This document shows, piece after piece, positions 1-8,983 of a stretch of DNA of 64,000 bases. The notes below the pieces were generated by a model, which was not told the origin of the DNA, searched no databases, and was given only the letters and a program-made list of their open reading frames with translations. Position 1 is the stretch's first letter; every line of letters begins with the position of its first letter. The position numbers and the translations under genes were made by a program. This stretch comes from VXNE01 sp965206615 (lineage in GTDB: Bacteria; Pseudomonadota; Gammaproteobacteria; Pseudomonadales; Azotimanducaceae), in NCBI GenBank assembly GCA_965206615.1, contig OZ242219.1:1-64000 (forward strand), given 5' to 3'.

Positions 1-2
1 GC

Positions 3-482
3 CGCCTGCCGGCGTGCTCGGATGTCGCCAACGCCGCCTACTGCCTGACGGACTACACGCTCGAGAACGGCGCCATCGCCATGGTGCCGGGCAGCCACAC
101 GTACTGCCGTCACCCGCTTGCCGGGGAGGGCGAGGACGATGCCGTGCCGGTCGAAGCGGAGGCGGGTTCGCTGGTCGTCTGGCACGGCAACACCTGGCAC
201 GGCGCGTTCGAGAAGAAGACCGACGGCCTGCGCCTGAACGTCACGAGCTACCACTGCCAGCGGCGCCTCAAGACCCAGGAGGCCTACCAGTGGCGGGTGA
301 CCCAGGAGATGCTCGACCGTAATCCGCCGGAATTCGCGCGCCTCGTCGGCGCCGACGACCAGATGGGCTGGGACGAACGCGGGCCGGACTACTCGCGGCT
401 GATGAAGTACGGCAGTCCGCAGATGAAGAAGCACTTCCAGGAGCGGCGGCGCGGCAAGGACAGGAAGCCGGTCGCGGCGTGA
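3..482 (+). CDS. Phytanoyl-CoA dioxygenase family protein, C-terminal part (cut by window edge)
   Basis: The open frame runs into the left edge, so the N-terminal half is missing. The visible part has the PhyH-type core NGAIAMVPGSH, followed about 40 residues later by WHGNTWHGAF and an arginine in LRLN. In this Fe(II)/2-oxoglutarate-dependent family the second metal-binding histidine lies in the WH..A segment and the arginine binds 2-oxoglutarate. The upstream HxD metal ligands would lie outside the window. The tail is basic (QERRRGKDRKPVAA). The substrate cannot be told from sequence, because this family hydroxylates many small molecules. Confidence 0.8.
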   Translation, partial: RLPACSDVANAAYCLTDYTLENGAIAMVPGSHTYCRHPLAGEGEDDAVPVEAEAGSLVVWHGNTWHGAFEKKTDGLRLNVTSYHCQRRLKTQEAYQWRVTQEMLDRNPPEFARLVGADDQMGWDERGPDYSRLMKYGSPQMKKHFQERRRGKDRKPVAA

Positions 483-527
483 GCGCCTGGGGCCGGCCCA
501 GCCCAGCCGGTCGACGCGCCCCCGCCT

Positions 528-761
528 CTACGCGTCCGGCGTGGCCGATCTCGCGCTGGCGCGCCGCCGCCGCAGCGCCTCGAGTTCGTCGCGATTGAGA
601 TCGATACGGCCCTGTGCCGCGTATTGGGCCTGCTCGTCCGTGGTCACGTAGACCGCCTCGAACTCTTTCAGTGTTCCGAGTCTCGGGACCAGCACGCGCA
701 GCGTGCGGCCTTCGATCTCCCACTGGTAGTCGCCATGGACGCCGGCGAACGTAACGCTCAT
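528..761 (-). CDS. Small conserved hypothetical protein, 77 aa
   Basis: The start at MSVTFAGVHGDYQWEIEGRT is preferred over a longer frame reaching 953, because upstream residues are arginine-rich shadow-like sequence. The short product looks like a compact beta-rich domain (EIEGRTLRVLVPRLGTLKEF) followed by a charged helix (LNRDELEALRRRRA). No signal peptide or membrane segment is visible. It lies 45 bp from the convergent dioxygenase end. No function can be assigned. Confidence 0.5.
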   Translation of the reverse strand: MSVTFAGVHGDYQWEIEGRTLRVLVPRLGTLKEFEAVYVTTDEQAQYAAQGRIDLNRDELEALRRRRASARSATPDA

Positions 762-918
762 GCGCCCGCTTGCTCCGGGTACGCGAGGCAGATCGCTCGC
801 GAAACGGTGATGATCTCCATGTCCACGCCTGCTGGCCGCCGCGCGCCATGGTATGCGGTGCACGGGCACGGCCGCACGTCGCTCGCCGCGTCGGACCCGA
901 CAGCCGGGAAATGGCGCG

Positions 919-2457
919 TCACTCTCCCATGAGGGCGAGCGCCATCGCCGCACGCTCGCGCCGGGGTTGGTTCGAATCCCAGTGCATCGCCTTGTTGAGA
1001 TGCACGCGTGCGCGCACCCTGTCCCCGGTCAGCCGATAAGCCTCGCCGAGATAGAAGTTGACACGGGGAGCCCACGGCGCCCGTCGATACGCGACCCGCA
1101 GGTAGTTCACGGCGTCGCCCGGCTGTCCGGTGTGGAGATAGACCACGCCGAGCCCGTAGGCCGCGCCGACGCTGTCCGGTTGGTTGCGCAACCCGCGCCG
1201 ATAGTAGCGGACGCCCTCGTCCCAGACGTCGAGACACTCTTCGGTCGTGTTGCCCCTGCATTCGGCGACCTTGAGTTGCGCCATGCGCACGTTGGCCGCC
1301 GAGTGATTCGCATCGATGGCTAGCGCGCGTACGACGGCGGCGCGGGCGGGGGGCAGGTCCTCTTCGGCGCGGGACAGGCCGACCAGGGCGTCGAGGTCTT
1401 CGGGCTGCGCCGCGAGCACGCGTGCGAAGAGCTGCCGCGCGTACTCGGGATTGCGTGTCACGGCAGCCGTGGCAAGCTGATAGCGGGCCTCGTCCGGCTC
1501 GAGGCAGCGCTCCTCGAAAGGGGGGATGGCGCTTGCCGCGAAGGCCAGTCGGCGCGTGGGCAGCGACCGCCTTCCGCCGTAGGCGCGCACCTGGCGCTGC
1601 AGCGTGTCGGGTCGCGCGCCGAGGGCTTCCTCGATGGCCTGTGCCGCGGGCACACCGGAGTCGATCATCGCCAGCATGTCCGGTATGCGCTCGTGGTATG
1701 CGGGAAGCCCGCTCGCGTGACCTAGCTGCAGCATGTGCACGAGCAACCACGCCCGGGCGTACAGCCGGGTGAGATCGTGCCGCGCCCAGTCCAGCTGGAA
1801 CCGCTCCCCGACGACTTCCGCCACCGTCATGCGGGTGGCGTTCATTTCCCGAAACCGGCTCAAGGGGACCGCTCCAACCGTGACGGCATCGTCGCCTATC
1901 TGCATCGTCGACAGGAAACTCGCGAATCCTTCCTCGTACCAGATGGGATAGTTGATTCCCTGGCGGCTACGCAGCAGGTAGTGCGTGTACTCGTGGAAGG
2001 CGGTTTGCGTGATGAACCGCCCGTGTCCGATCGGTCCGAACGCATTGGGGCCGAACGCGAGCGTGTGCTGCTCCAGCGCGGACTGCATGAAACCGGCGAT
2101 CTTGCGCACGGCGAACACGCGCTGGAAGTCCCGTGCCCGGCGAAACGCCACGATCTTGAGTGGCGGCGGCGCCGGGGACTGCCGGCGAGGGACGAGCGTC
2201 TGGGCGGCGATCTTGAAACGGGTCAGTGCCGTGGCGAGTTCCCGGGTGCGCTCCGGTAGCAGGTCGCTCAGCAACTCGAAGTCGGGGGTGCGGACCTCGC
2301 ACCAGGTCCGGTCCGCGTCGTCCGCCTGTACGCTGACACAGGCCAGGGCGAACATCAGGGTCGTGGCGCATCTGGTCGCGTGAGCCGACCACGCGGCCTT
2401 TGACCGGGGCGGGGTGACCCGGCTAGTGTCTGCGCACACGGACCGCCTCTTGCTCAT
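919..2457 (-). CDS. Secreted HExxH zinc metallopeptidase-like protein with TPR repeats
   Basis: The 512-aa protein has an export signal near residues 29-45 (ATTLMFALACVSVQA). A peptidase-like domain carries the zinc motif HEYTH at about 155-159, with a downstream acidic pair in WYEEGFASF at about 175-176, the usual place for the third ligand in gluzincins. The C-terminal third holds tetratricopeptide-type helices (AAYGLGVVYLHTGQPGDAVN and similar). It probably acts in the periplasm or at the outer membrane. Substrate is unknown. The gene is divergent from the small secreted protein at 2463, with only 5 bp between starts, so promoter elements must lie inside the coding regions. Confidence 0.7.
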   Translation of the reverse strand: MSKRRSVCADTSRVTPPRSKAAWSAHATRCATTLMFALACVSVQADDADRTWCEVRTPDFELLSDLLPERTRELATALTRFKIAAQTLVPRRQSPAPPPLKIVAFRRARDFQRVFAVRKIAGFMQSALEQHTLAFGPNAFGPIGHGRFITQTAFHEYTHYLLRSRQGINYPIWYEEGFASFLSTMQIGDDAVTVGAVPLSRFREMNATRMTVAEVVGERFQLDWARHDLTRLYARAWLLVHMLQLGHASGLPAYHERIPDMLAMIDSGVPAAQAIEEALGARPDTLQRQVRAYGGRRSLPTRRLAFAASAIPPFEERCLEPDEARYQLATAAVTRNPEYARQLFARVLAAQPEDLDALVGLSRAEEDLPPARAAVVRALAIDANHSAANVRMAQLKVAECRGNTTEECLDVWDEGVRYYRRGLRNQPDSVGAAYGLGVVYLHTGQPGDAVNYLRVAYRRAPWAPRVNFYLGEAYRLTGDRVRARVHLNKAMHWDSNQPRRERAAMALALMGE

Positions 2458-2462
2458 CGGGT

Positions 2463-3020
2463 ATGCGCGATTCGACTCGCCGAAACGGACGCACGCGGCC
2501 AGGCGCAGTGGCCGCGAGTTTCGCGTGCCTCGCGCTCGTCCTGGGCGTACCGGCGGCAGGGGAGGACGCCCCGGAGGACGGCGTGGGCGACTGGCTCCCG
2601 ATGTCCTGCAATGCGGTGCAGACCGTCGGCATGCACGACTATCCGGGTGGCGACGAAACCTACGAGTCCTCGGTCTTTTTCGAGAGCGCGTTCCGACTCC
2701 GCGAGAACACGCTCTTCATGCAGCACCTGCTTGGCGAGGACGGAACGCCGGGGGGTCTGTATCTCACGATGGCGACGGCGAGCGGTACGGAGACGGAGTT
2801 CGAGTGCCGACCGGTGCGCGGCAACTCGGACAACGAAGGCTACAGCTGCATCAACAAGCCGCCGTCCGAGATCCTGTTGATCAACCCGACGCGGGGGCGC
2901 TTTACACGGAGTGCGGTCGGGGGCTGGACGTTCTACGGCGCGCGAAACGAGCAGCACGGTGCGTCGCTGTTTGTCGAGTACGGGGTATGCACACCGCTGG
3001 CGCCGACGCAGTTGCCGTGA
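2463..3020 (+). CDS. Small secreted hypothetical protein, 185 aa
   Basis: The product has a basic N-terminus and a hydrophobic export signal (AVAASFACLALVLGVPAAG), so it is predicted periplasmic or secreted. The mature part has four cysteines (SCNAV, FECRP, YSCIN, GVCTP), which suggests disulfides. It is rich in small and acidic residues. No domain was recognised. Its start is back to back with the TPR metallopeptidase. A GC-rich hairpin lies just after the stop. Confidence 0.55.
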   Translation: MRDSTRRNGRTRPGAVAASFACLALVLGVPAAGEDAPEDGVGDWLPMSCNAVQTVGMHDYPGGDETYESSVFFESAFRLRENTLFMQHLLGEDGTPGGLYLTMATASGTETEFECRPVRGNSDNEGYSCINKPPSEILLINPTRGRFTRSAVGGWTFYGARNEQHGASLFVEYGVCTPLAPTQLP

Positions 3021-3030
3021 CAGCGGGTGC

Positions 3031-3049
3031 GCGTCGCCTGGGGCGACGC
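3031..3049. terminator. GC-rich hairpin between convergent genes
   Basis: GCGTCGCC and GGCGACGC form a perfect 8-bp stem around a 3-nt loop. It lies between the convergent ends at 3020 and 3063. There is no T tract on either strand, so intrinsic termination is only a guess based on position. Confidence 0.35.
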
Positions 3050-3062
3050 GGCTACTCACTGC

Positions 3063-3290
3063 CTACTCGCTTTCCAGCGCTTCGGCCAGTTCCAGAATCG
3101 CCGCGACGTCGGCCTCGACCGCCGCGGCGGACGGGTCGACCTCTTTCTTCGCGGTGACGTTGATCTGTTCGATGACCGCGAGGCGCTCCTTGACCTGCAG
3201 GGTCGGCACGTCAATGGCGGTGTCGGTGGCAAGGGCGCCGCCGGCCGCCAGCACGGCCGCCACCAGGATCGTCGTTTGGATCGTCTTCAT
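3063..3290 (-). CDS. Small exported hypothetical protein, 75 aa
   Basis: Starting at MKTIQTTILVAAVLAAGGAL gives a clean signal peptide; the open frame extends 16 codons further up without signal-like sequence. The mature peptide is short, acidic and probably helical (AAAVEADVAAILELAEALES). An AGGCAGGA stretch lies upstream of the start. Function is unknown. It is convergent with the secreted protein ending at 3020. Confidence 0.5.
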   Translation of the reverse strand: MKTIQTTILVAAVLAAGGALATDTAIDVPTLQVKERLAVIEQINVTAKKEVDPSAAAVEADVAAILELAEALESE

Positions 3291-3460
3291 GCTCGCTATC
3301 CTGCCTCTCGTGCGCTCACTCGGGTTCGTCACCCGCAAGCGCCTGACATGACTCGGCCTTTATAGGCCGATTGGGGCGCGAAAGCCAGACGTTGCCTCCC
3401 GCATCCGGTGTAGCCTTGCCATGTTCGACAGTTGCTCACCCCCAAAAAGGAGACGTGCAA

Positions 3461-4918
3461 ATGAGCCAGGATTTCGCGTTCCGATCCGCGCAGGCACTCG
3501 CCCAACTCGTCCGTAGCGGTGCAATCAGCTCCGTTGAGTTGACCCGGCATTTCATCGACCGCATCGAACGTTTCGATGACGACATCAATGCCGTGGTAGT
3601 GCGCACCTTCGAGCGCGCACTCGAGGACGCGGCGGCCGCGGATGCCGCGCTTGCGCGGAGCGAGGCGATCGGCCCGCTGCACGGACTGCCGCTGACGATC
3701 AAGGAGTCCTACGTCATGGCAGGGACGCCGGCGACGTGGGGCATCGAGGCGCAGCGCGACAACGTCGCCGACGCGGACGGCGTGGCAGTCGGTCGTTTCC
3801 GGGCGGCCGGCGCGCACTTCCTCGGCAAGACCAACGTGCCCGTGGACCTGGGGGATATCCAGAGCTACAACCCGATCTACGGTCAGACCAACAATCCCTG
3901 GAACCTCGAACGTACGCCGGGGGGCTCGTCGGGGGGCAGCGCGGCAGCCGTGGCGGCGGGCTTCAGCGCGCTGGAGGCCGGCTCGGACATCGGCGGGTCC
4001 ATCCGTACCCCAGCCCACTTCAGCGGCGTGTTCGGGCACAAGCCGACCTGGGGCATCGTCCCCATGTCGGGCCACGAGGTGGTGGCGGGCGTTCCGGACC
4101 CGGACCTCTCGGTGTGCGGACCCCTGGCCCGCGATGCCGCGGACCTGGCTGTCGCCCTTGACGTGATGGCAGGGCCCACCGAGCGGGAAGCGACGGGCTG
4201 GCGGCTCGAGCTGCCTGAACCGGGCTTTCGATCGCTTGCCGACCTGCGCGTCGCCGTGTGGCCCACCGAGGACATCGCGCCGGTCAGCGCCGAAACCGCG
4301 GCGCGCGTCACCATGGTGGGGGAGACGTTCGCGAAGCTCGGAGCCCGGGTATCCGATACCGCGCGGCCGGACTTCGACGTACGCAAGGCGCATCTGGTCT
4401 ACCAGAACCTCTTGACCGCGGTGATGTCGAGCGGACAGCCGGCGAGCCGCATCGAGCAGATTCGCGAGCGCGTCAAGACGCTGGATCCGGACGACATGTC
4501 CGCCGACGCCGTGGCGGCGCGCGCGTCTCTCATGAGCCACCGCGAGTGGATCCGTCACGACTTCCGCCGCGAACGGCTGCGGCGCGCCTGGGACGCGTTC
4601 TTCCGGGATTGGGACGTGCTCGTCTGCCCGCAGTTCGCCGTTCCCGCCATCCCGCACGATCATCGGCCGTTCGCCGAGCGCACCACGCTGGTGGACGGTG
4701 AAGCGCGCCCCTACATGGAGTCGGTGTTCTGGTCGGGGCTGATCATCGCTTCCTACCTGCCGAGCACGGTGTTGCCGACCGGTCCGGGGAGCGAGGGGCT
4801 CCCGATCGGCGTGCAGATCGCCGCGGCCCCGTATCGGGACCACACGACGATCGAGTGCGCGCGGCGGATCGCGGAGGAGATCGGCGGCTTCGTACCGCCG
4901 CCGGCGTTGGCGGCGTAG
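3461..4918 (+). CDS. Amidase signature (AS) family amidase, 485 aa
   Basis: The Ser-cisSer-Lys triad of the amidase signature family is complete: Lys81 in LTIKES, cis-Ser156 in TPGGSSGGSAA, and nucleophile Ser180 in GSDIGGSIRTP. The family hydrolyses carboxamides. The full-length fold and the absence of GatB or GatC beside it argue for a stand-alone amidase rather than GatA. The ATG at 3461 follows a strong AAGGAG site, so it is preferred over the upstream ATG at 3371. No signal peptide is seen, so it is likely cytoplasmic. The substrate is not predictable. Confidence 0.88.
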   Translation: MSQDFAFRSAQALAQLVRSGAISSVELTRHFIDRIERFDDDINAVVVRTFERALEDAAAADAALARSEAIGPLHGLPLTIKESYVMAGTPATWGIEAQRDNVADADGVAVGRFRAAGAHFLGKTNVPVDLGDIQSYNPIYGQTNNPWNLERTPGGSSGGSAAAVAAGFSALEAGSDIGGSIRTPAHFSGVFGHKPTWGIVPMSGHEVVAGVPDPDLSVCGPLARDAADLAVALDVMAGPTEREATGWRLELPEPGFRSLADLRVAVWPTEDIAPVSAETAARVTMVGETFAKLGARVSDTARPDFDVRKAHLVYQNLLTAVMSSGQPASRIEQIRERVKTLDPDDMSADAVAARASLMSHREWIRHDFRRERLRRAWDAFFRDWDVLVCPQFAVPAIPHDHRPFAERTTLVDGEARPYMESVFWSGLIIASYLPSTVLPTGPGSEGLPIGVQIAAAPYRDHTTIECARRIAEEIGGFVPPPALAA

Positions 4919-4946
4919 CCGACCAACGGGGCAGAGCCTGGCGCCT

Positions 4947-5336
4947 TCAGGGCGTGGATCCACTCGGCGCGGGCGGATTGGCGCATGCCCCGGAGTGGTG
5001 GTGGAACATCCGCATGCCGCCGTCTTCCTTCACGAACCCGTTGGTGGCGACGCAAATGGACCCGGCCAACTCCTCGTAGCAGGTCACCAGGACGATGGAG
5101 TCGAAGGTTTCCGCGCTTGCGTTGTAGAAGTCAATGCCGGGTTGTTGGGGGTTCCCGAGGATGTTCCGCCAGCTCTCGACGATTTCGTCGCGGCCGCTCA
5201 GTGCATGCCAGCCCGGGTGTATGCAGAGCGTCGCGTGCGTCGCTGCCCACAGCCGTTGCATGGCGGGAAAGTCCTTCTGCGTGAAGGCGAGGTAGAACGT
5301 ATCGTTCGCGAATAGTGCCTCTTCCTCAAGCGTCAT
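4947..5336 (-). CDS. SnoaL/NTF2-like fold protein, 129 aa
   Basis: The layout is that of small NTF2-like (SnoaL or DUF4440) proteins: an N-terminal helix (NDTFYLAFTQKDFPAMQRLW), the segment CIHPGWHALSGRDEIVESWR, and a C-terminal beta sheet ending in MRMFHHHSG. Such proteins are small cytoplasmic enzymes or binding proteins with diverse ligands. The gene is convergent with the amidase. It may share a control region with the HAD-like gene at 5477 on the other strand. Confidence 0.75.
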   Translation of the reverse strand: MTLEEEALFANDTFYLAFTQKDFPAMQRLWAATHATLCIHPGWHALSGRDEIVESWRNILGNPQQPGIDFYNASAETFDSIVLVTCYEELAGSICVATNGFVKEDGGMRMFHHHSGACANPPAPSGSTP

Positions 5337-5476
5337 CGGTAGTCCACTCGTCGGGTTCTCCCCTTTTCTGGTGTGGCTGCGGCGTGGCGGCGGTGCGAAC
5401 TTCCAACGCGGCTCAGGGTCGCACGTCCGGGCGATATGTCAAACTTCGCCGCTCCCGTGCAGACGAAGGGCGGTTC

Positions 5477-5836
5477 ATGATCCTTATCAGTTTCGACATC
5501 GACGGCACGCTGGTCGTCGGCGATCCGCCCGGCATCCTGCCGATGGATCTCGTGCGCACCGTCAAGGAGCAGGGCTTTCTGGTGGGAAGCTGCTCCGACC
5601 GCCCCATCAGCGCCCAACGCGCCATCTGGGCGAGACACGACATCGCGGTGGACTTCACGGTGTCGAAGCACATGTTGCCCGAGGTGAAGGCGCAGTTCGA
5701 AGCCGATGTGTACTACCACATCGGGGATCGCGAAGACCTCGACAAGCGCCCGGCGGAGCGGGCCGGGTTCGCGTTCCTCTGGCCCCACGAAGCGGCCGAA
5801 ATGCCCTGGCTCGCCGACGACGGACGGCGCGCCTGA
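5477..5836 (+). CDS. HAD-like hydrolase, short form (119 aa)
   Basis: Motif I of the HAD superfamily is clear at the N-terminus (FDIDGTL), and a motif IV-like GDRED lies near residue 84. The protein lacks a large cap domain and is shorter than most HAD phosphatases. The ATG at 5477 follows GAAGGG. The longer frame from 5315 adds residues with no family character. It lies 6 bp before the FkbM methyltransferase, so the two may be co-transcribed. Phosphatase activity is inferred only from the motifs. Confidence 0.65.
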   Translation: MILISFDIDGTLVVGDPPGILPMDLVRTVKEQGFLVGSCSDRPISAQRAIWARHDIAVDFTVSKHMLPEVKAQFEADVYYHIGDREDLDKRPAERAGFAFLWPHEAAEMPWLADDGRRA

Positions 5837-5842
5837 TCGGCG

Positions 5843-6562
5843 ATGCCGATCTCTCGTACCGCGCGAAAATGGTGGCGCAAGGTTGCGAGACCGTCGCAGA
5901 TCGTGCTGCACGGGCAGCGCGTGCAGGTGGTCTCGCCGCACTTCGGACCGACGATGCGGCGTGCGCTGATGCGCGGCCGCTACGAGCGGCACAAGGTGCG
6001 GCAGTTGCGCAACCGCGTCGAGCCGAACGACGTCGTCCTGGACGTGGGCGCGGGCATCGGTCTGACGGCGCTCTACGCGGCCTCGATGGTCGGGTCGGAA
6101 AACGTGCTGTGCATCGAGGCGGATCCACGCGCGGTGGCACTCGCGCGGGATAACTTCGCCCGCAACGGACAGACGATCGAACTTCTGGAGGCGGCGGCCG
6201 TGCCGGGCGGCGCGCCCGCGGAGGTGGACTTCCACCTCAACGAAGAACTGCCGCGCTCGTCCCTTACCCCGCGTGCCGGGGACGTGCAGACCGTCGCCGT
6301 GCCGACGGTGGACATCGCGCCGCTCCTCCGCGCGCGCGGCGTGTCGGTGCTCAACGTCGACGTCGAGGGGAGCGAACGCGACCTGCTGACGGGTGTCCCG
6401 GACTTCGCGGGCGTGCGGATCCTCCTGCTTACCGTGCACGAGCAGGTCGTCGGCTACGAACGGACGAACACGCTCCTCGAGCGGCTGTTCGACGCCGGTT
6501 TCGCACTGGACCTGCGAGACAGTCGGGGCCGCCAGATCGCACTGGCCCGCTACCGCTTCTAA
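5843..6562 (+). CDS. FkbM family SAM-dependent methyltransferase, 239 aa
   Basis: The SAM-binding motif I is VVLDVGAGIGLTALYAA, followed by an acidic strand end (CIEADPRAV). The FkbM signature NVDVEGSERDLL lies near residue 170. These enzymes methylate hydroxyl groups of sugars or polyketides. The position between a HAD-like gene and two GT4 glycosyltransferases suggests modification of a surface glycan, which is inference from context. Confidence 0.8.
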   Translation: MPISRTARKWWRKVARPSQIVLHGQRVQVVSPHFGPTMRRALMRGRYERHKVRQLRNRVEPNDVVLDVGAGIGLTALYAASMVGSENVLCIEADPRAVALARDNFARNGQTIELLEAAAVPGGAPAEVDFHLNEELPRSSLTPRAGDVQTVAVPTVDIAPLLRARGVSVLNVDVEGSERDLLTGVPDFAGVRILLLTVHEQVVGYERTNTLLERLFDAGFALDLRDSRGRQIALARYRF

Positions 6563-6740
6563 AGCGCCCCACGGCCGGTCCGGCCACGCCGGCGCGGCCT
6601 GTGCAGGGGACGGGCTTGTCCCGTCCCGTCCCGCATTCGCGCACGGCCCCAACGCGGGCGACCGCAAGGGTCGCCCTACAGTCACGCGCCGAGTTACCCG
6701 CCAGGCCTGCGCGGGCAACCGTGCGCAACGCCCGCGTGCG
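6562..6740. repeat. Intergenic repeat segment with two inverted-repeat motifs
   Basis: The gap between the convergent FkbM and glycosyltransferase genes holds two motifs that recur elsewhere in the window. GGGGACGGGCTTGTCCCGTC recurs near 57295. The hairpin GCGACCGCAAGGGTCGC at 6658-6674 recurs at 54277 in reverse orientation and, altered, at 29258 and 57344. No coding signal is seen. Confidence 0.55.
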
Positions 6741-7775
6741 TCAGGAAGCGCGCACCGCGATGTCGATGAACTCCTCGTACCGGTCGAGGATGTGCTCCGA
6801 GGAAAAGCGCGTGGCGTAGCGTTCCCGGGCCGCTTCGGCGAGGACGGCGGCGAAGGGCGGATCGTCCAGTACGCGCGCGATGCCGCGCGCCATGTCGTCG
6901 GCGTCCTCGTTCGTCACGAGCCAGCCGGTCCTGCCGTGTTCGATCAGTTCCGCGGGACCGTGGGTGTCCGTTGCCACGATGGGACAGCCGTGCGCCCAGG
7001 CCTCCAGCACGATATTGCCATGGGGCTCGTGGCGGGACGGGCAGACGAATGCGTCCGCGGTGCGCAGAAACGGGTTGACCGGCGCTTGCCAGCCGAGGAA
7101 CCGCACCCGTGCGTCAAGACCGAGGCGCGTGCACAGTGCGCGCAGGGAGGCATCGAGGGGTCCGTCGCCGGCGATCCAGGCGTACGCATCCGGCACGGCC
7201 GCCAGCGCGTGCAGGAACACGTCGAAGCCCTTGTTCTCATGCAGACGTCCGCAGGTGAAGAGCAGCGGGGCGTCGGCCGGCGTGTCCCAGGTTGCGCGGT
7301 CGACCGGATTCGCGGGCGTCTCGTCGATGAAGTTGCCGATGACGTGGATGCGCTCTCGCGGCACGCCGGCGGCCGCGACGTGCGCCGCGAGGCCCTCGGT
7401 GATAGGGATGAAGTGTCGACAATGGCGGAAGTTGCGCATCGGATAGAAGCCGCCGAGGCGCGCGGCGATCGGGCAGGTGCCCGCCGAGGTCAACTGGCTC
7501 GCACGGCTCATCCAGGTGATGGCGAGGCGCACCCCTTCCTCTCGCAGGGTCCGGGAGATGCCGCGCCGCGTGCCCCAGTCCCAATGTCGTGGGCCGAACC
7601 GGAAGCGGTAGGTCGGCACGCCGGCCGTCGCCAGCGCGTCCGCGCGCGACCCTTCCGGGCGGACGATCGCGACCTGTGGCACGCGCGTGTGCAGGGCCGG
7701 CACGAGACGGTCGTAGAAGAGCTCCGCTCCGCCGTGCGCGCGGCCGGCAAGGATCTGGGCCACCTTGACAGTCAT
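6741..7775 (-). CDS. GT4-family glycosyltransferase, 344 aa
   Basis: A GT-B fold retaining glycosyltransferase. The N-terminal glycine loop is QILAGRAHGGAELFYDRL; the C-terminal nucleotide-sugar domain contains FTCGRLHENKGFD and the family E-x7-E motif EPHGNIVLE. It transfers a sugar from a nucleotide donor, probably onto lipopolysaccharide core or another surface glycan; donor and acceptor are unknown. A GGAG site precedes the ATG. Its start is 56 bp from a second GT4 gene on the opposite strand, so the two share a divergent control region. Confidence 0.85.
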   Translation of the reverse strand: MTVKVAQILAGRAHGGAELFYDRLVPALHTRVPQVAIVRPEGSRADALATAGVPTYRFRFGPRHWDWGTRRGISRTLREEGVRLAITWMSRASQLTSAGTCPIAARLGGFYPMRNFRHCRHFIPITEGLAAHVAAAGVPRERIHVIGNFIDETPANPVDRATWDTPADAPLLFTCGRLHENKGFDVFLHALAAVPDAYAWIAGDGPLDASLRALCTRLGLDARVRFLGWQAPVNPFLRTADAFVCPSRHEPHGNIVLEAWAHGCPIVATDTHGPAELIEHGRTGWLVTNEDADDMARGIARVLDDPPFAAVLAEAARERYATRFSSEHILDRYEEFIDIAVRAS

Positions 7776-7831
7776 CGGCTCCGTCTACAGTCTGTCGGCG
7801 GGCATTCTTTCTCAATCGTGGCGGCCTGTAC

Positions 7832-8983
7832 ATGCACGTGGTCCAGATCCTGCCGGCGCTGGAGGCGGGCGGCGTGGAGCGCGGCACGCTGGAGATTGCC
7901 GCGGCCCTGGTGCGGGCCGGTCATCGTTCCACGGTGATCTCATCGGGCGGGCAGATGGTGGCGGCGCTCGTCGCCGCGGGGTCGCAGCACCTCGACATGC
8001 CGGTGCACGCCAAGCGGCTCGCCACCCTGTCGCAGATTGCGCCACTGCGCAACGCGCTCGCAGCACTCCGACCGGACATTGTGCACGCCCGCTCCCGGCT
8101 CCCGGCGTGGCTCGCCTGGCTCGCCATCGGTCGCCTGCCGCTCGACCGCCGTCCGCGTTTCGTCACCACGGTGCATGGGCTCTACAGCGTCAATCCCTAC
8201 AGCGGCATCATGACGCGCGGCGAACGCGTCATCGCGATTTCATCCGCCGTGCGGGATTACGTGTTCGCGAACTACCGGCGTTGCCCCCGGGAGGCGGTCC
8301 GCCTCGTTCACCGCGGCGTGGATGCCGCCGAGTTCCCGCGCGGCCACCGCCCCCCGCCGGCGTGGCAACAGGCGCTCCGGGCCGACTTCCCGCAGCTTGC
8401 CGGCAAGCGTTTCCTGGTCCTGCCTGGGCGTCTGGTGCGCTGGAAGGGCGGTCTGACGTTCCTGCGCCTGCTTGCGGAGGTTCTGCCAGGGCGTGAGGAT
8501 GTTCATGGCGTGCTCGCCGGGGGCGCGGATACGCAGCGGAGCGCGTACCCGGGCGAACTCGAGCGGGAGTGTCGCCGCCTGGGTCTCGAAGGACGGGTCA
8601 CGTTCGCGGGACATCGGTCGGACCTGCGCGAGTGGCTTGCGGTCGCGGAGCTGGCGTTCAACCTGTCCACCCACCCGGAGCCGTTCGGGCGCACGGTCAT
8701 CGAGGCGTTGAGTCTCGGTACTCCCGTGGTCGCGTTCGACAGCGGCGGCCCCGCGGAGACGGTGCGTGCGTGCTGCCCCGAGGGCCTGGTGCCTGACGGA
8801 GACTTCGATGCCCTGGTCGCGCGGGTGGAGGCCCTGCTCGACGGAGCTATGCCGGAGGTGCGCCCGTGCCCGTTCGATCTGGCGCGGATGCAGCGCGAGA
8901 CGTTGGCGGTGTACGCGGAACTGGGGGCAGAGCGGCCAGCAGACGCCGCACGACGATTCCCGCGCAGCGCACGCTCTCGCTGA
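7832..8983 (+). CDS. GT4-family glycosyltransferase, 383 aa
   Basis: A second GT-B retaining glycosyltransferase. It has the N-terminal loop ILPALEAGGVERGTLEIA, the middle block FLVLPGRLVRWKGG, and the E-x7-E motif EPFGRTVIEALSLGTPVVAF. This motif set resembles LPS-core and capsule glycosyltransferases. The last 46 codons overlap the end of the ELM1-like gene on the other strand by 137 bp. The Arg/Ala-rich tail (ADAARRFPRSARSR) is not family-like, so loss of the original stop codon is possible. Confidence 0.85.
   Translation: MHVVQILPALEAGGVERGTLEIAAALVRAGHRSTVISSGGQMVAALVAAGSQHLDMPVHAKRLATLSQIAPLRNALAALRPDIVHARSRLPAWLAWLAIGRLPLDRRPRFVTTVHGLYSVNPYSGIMTRGERVIAISSAVRDYVFANYRRCPREAVRLVHRGVDAAEFPRGHRPPPAWQQALRADFPQLAGKRFLVLPGRLVRWKGGLTFLRLLAEVLPGREDVHGVLAGGADTQRSAYPGELERECRRLGLEGRVTFAGHRSDLREWLAVAELAFNLSTHPEPFGRTVIEALSLGTPVVAFDSGGPAETVRACCPEGLVPDGDFDALVARVEALLDGAMPEVRPCPFDLARMQRETLAVYAELGAERPADAARRFPRSARSR

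Noticed and set aside
964..985. tRNA-like T-arm sequence GGTTCGAATCCC
   Set aside because: It lies inside the coding frame of the TPR metallopeptidase and no acceptor stem, D arm or anticodon arm can be drawn around it.
3329..4963. 544-codon frame on the minus strand
   Set aside because: Antisense to the amidase, which has a full catalytic triad and a strong ribosome site.
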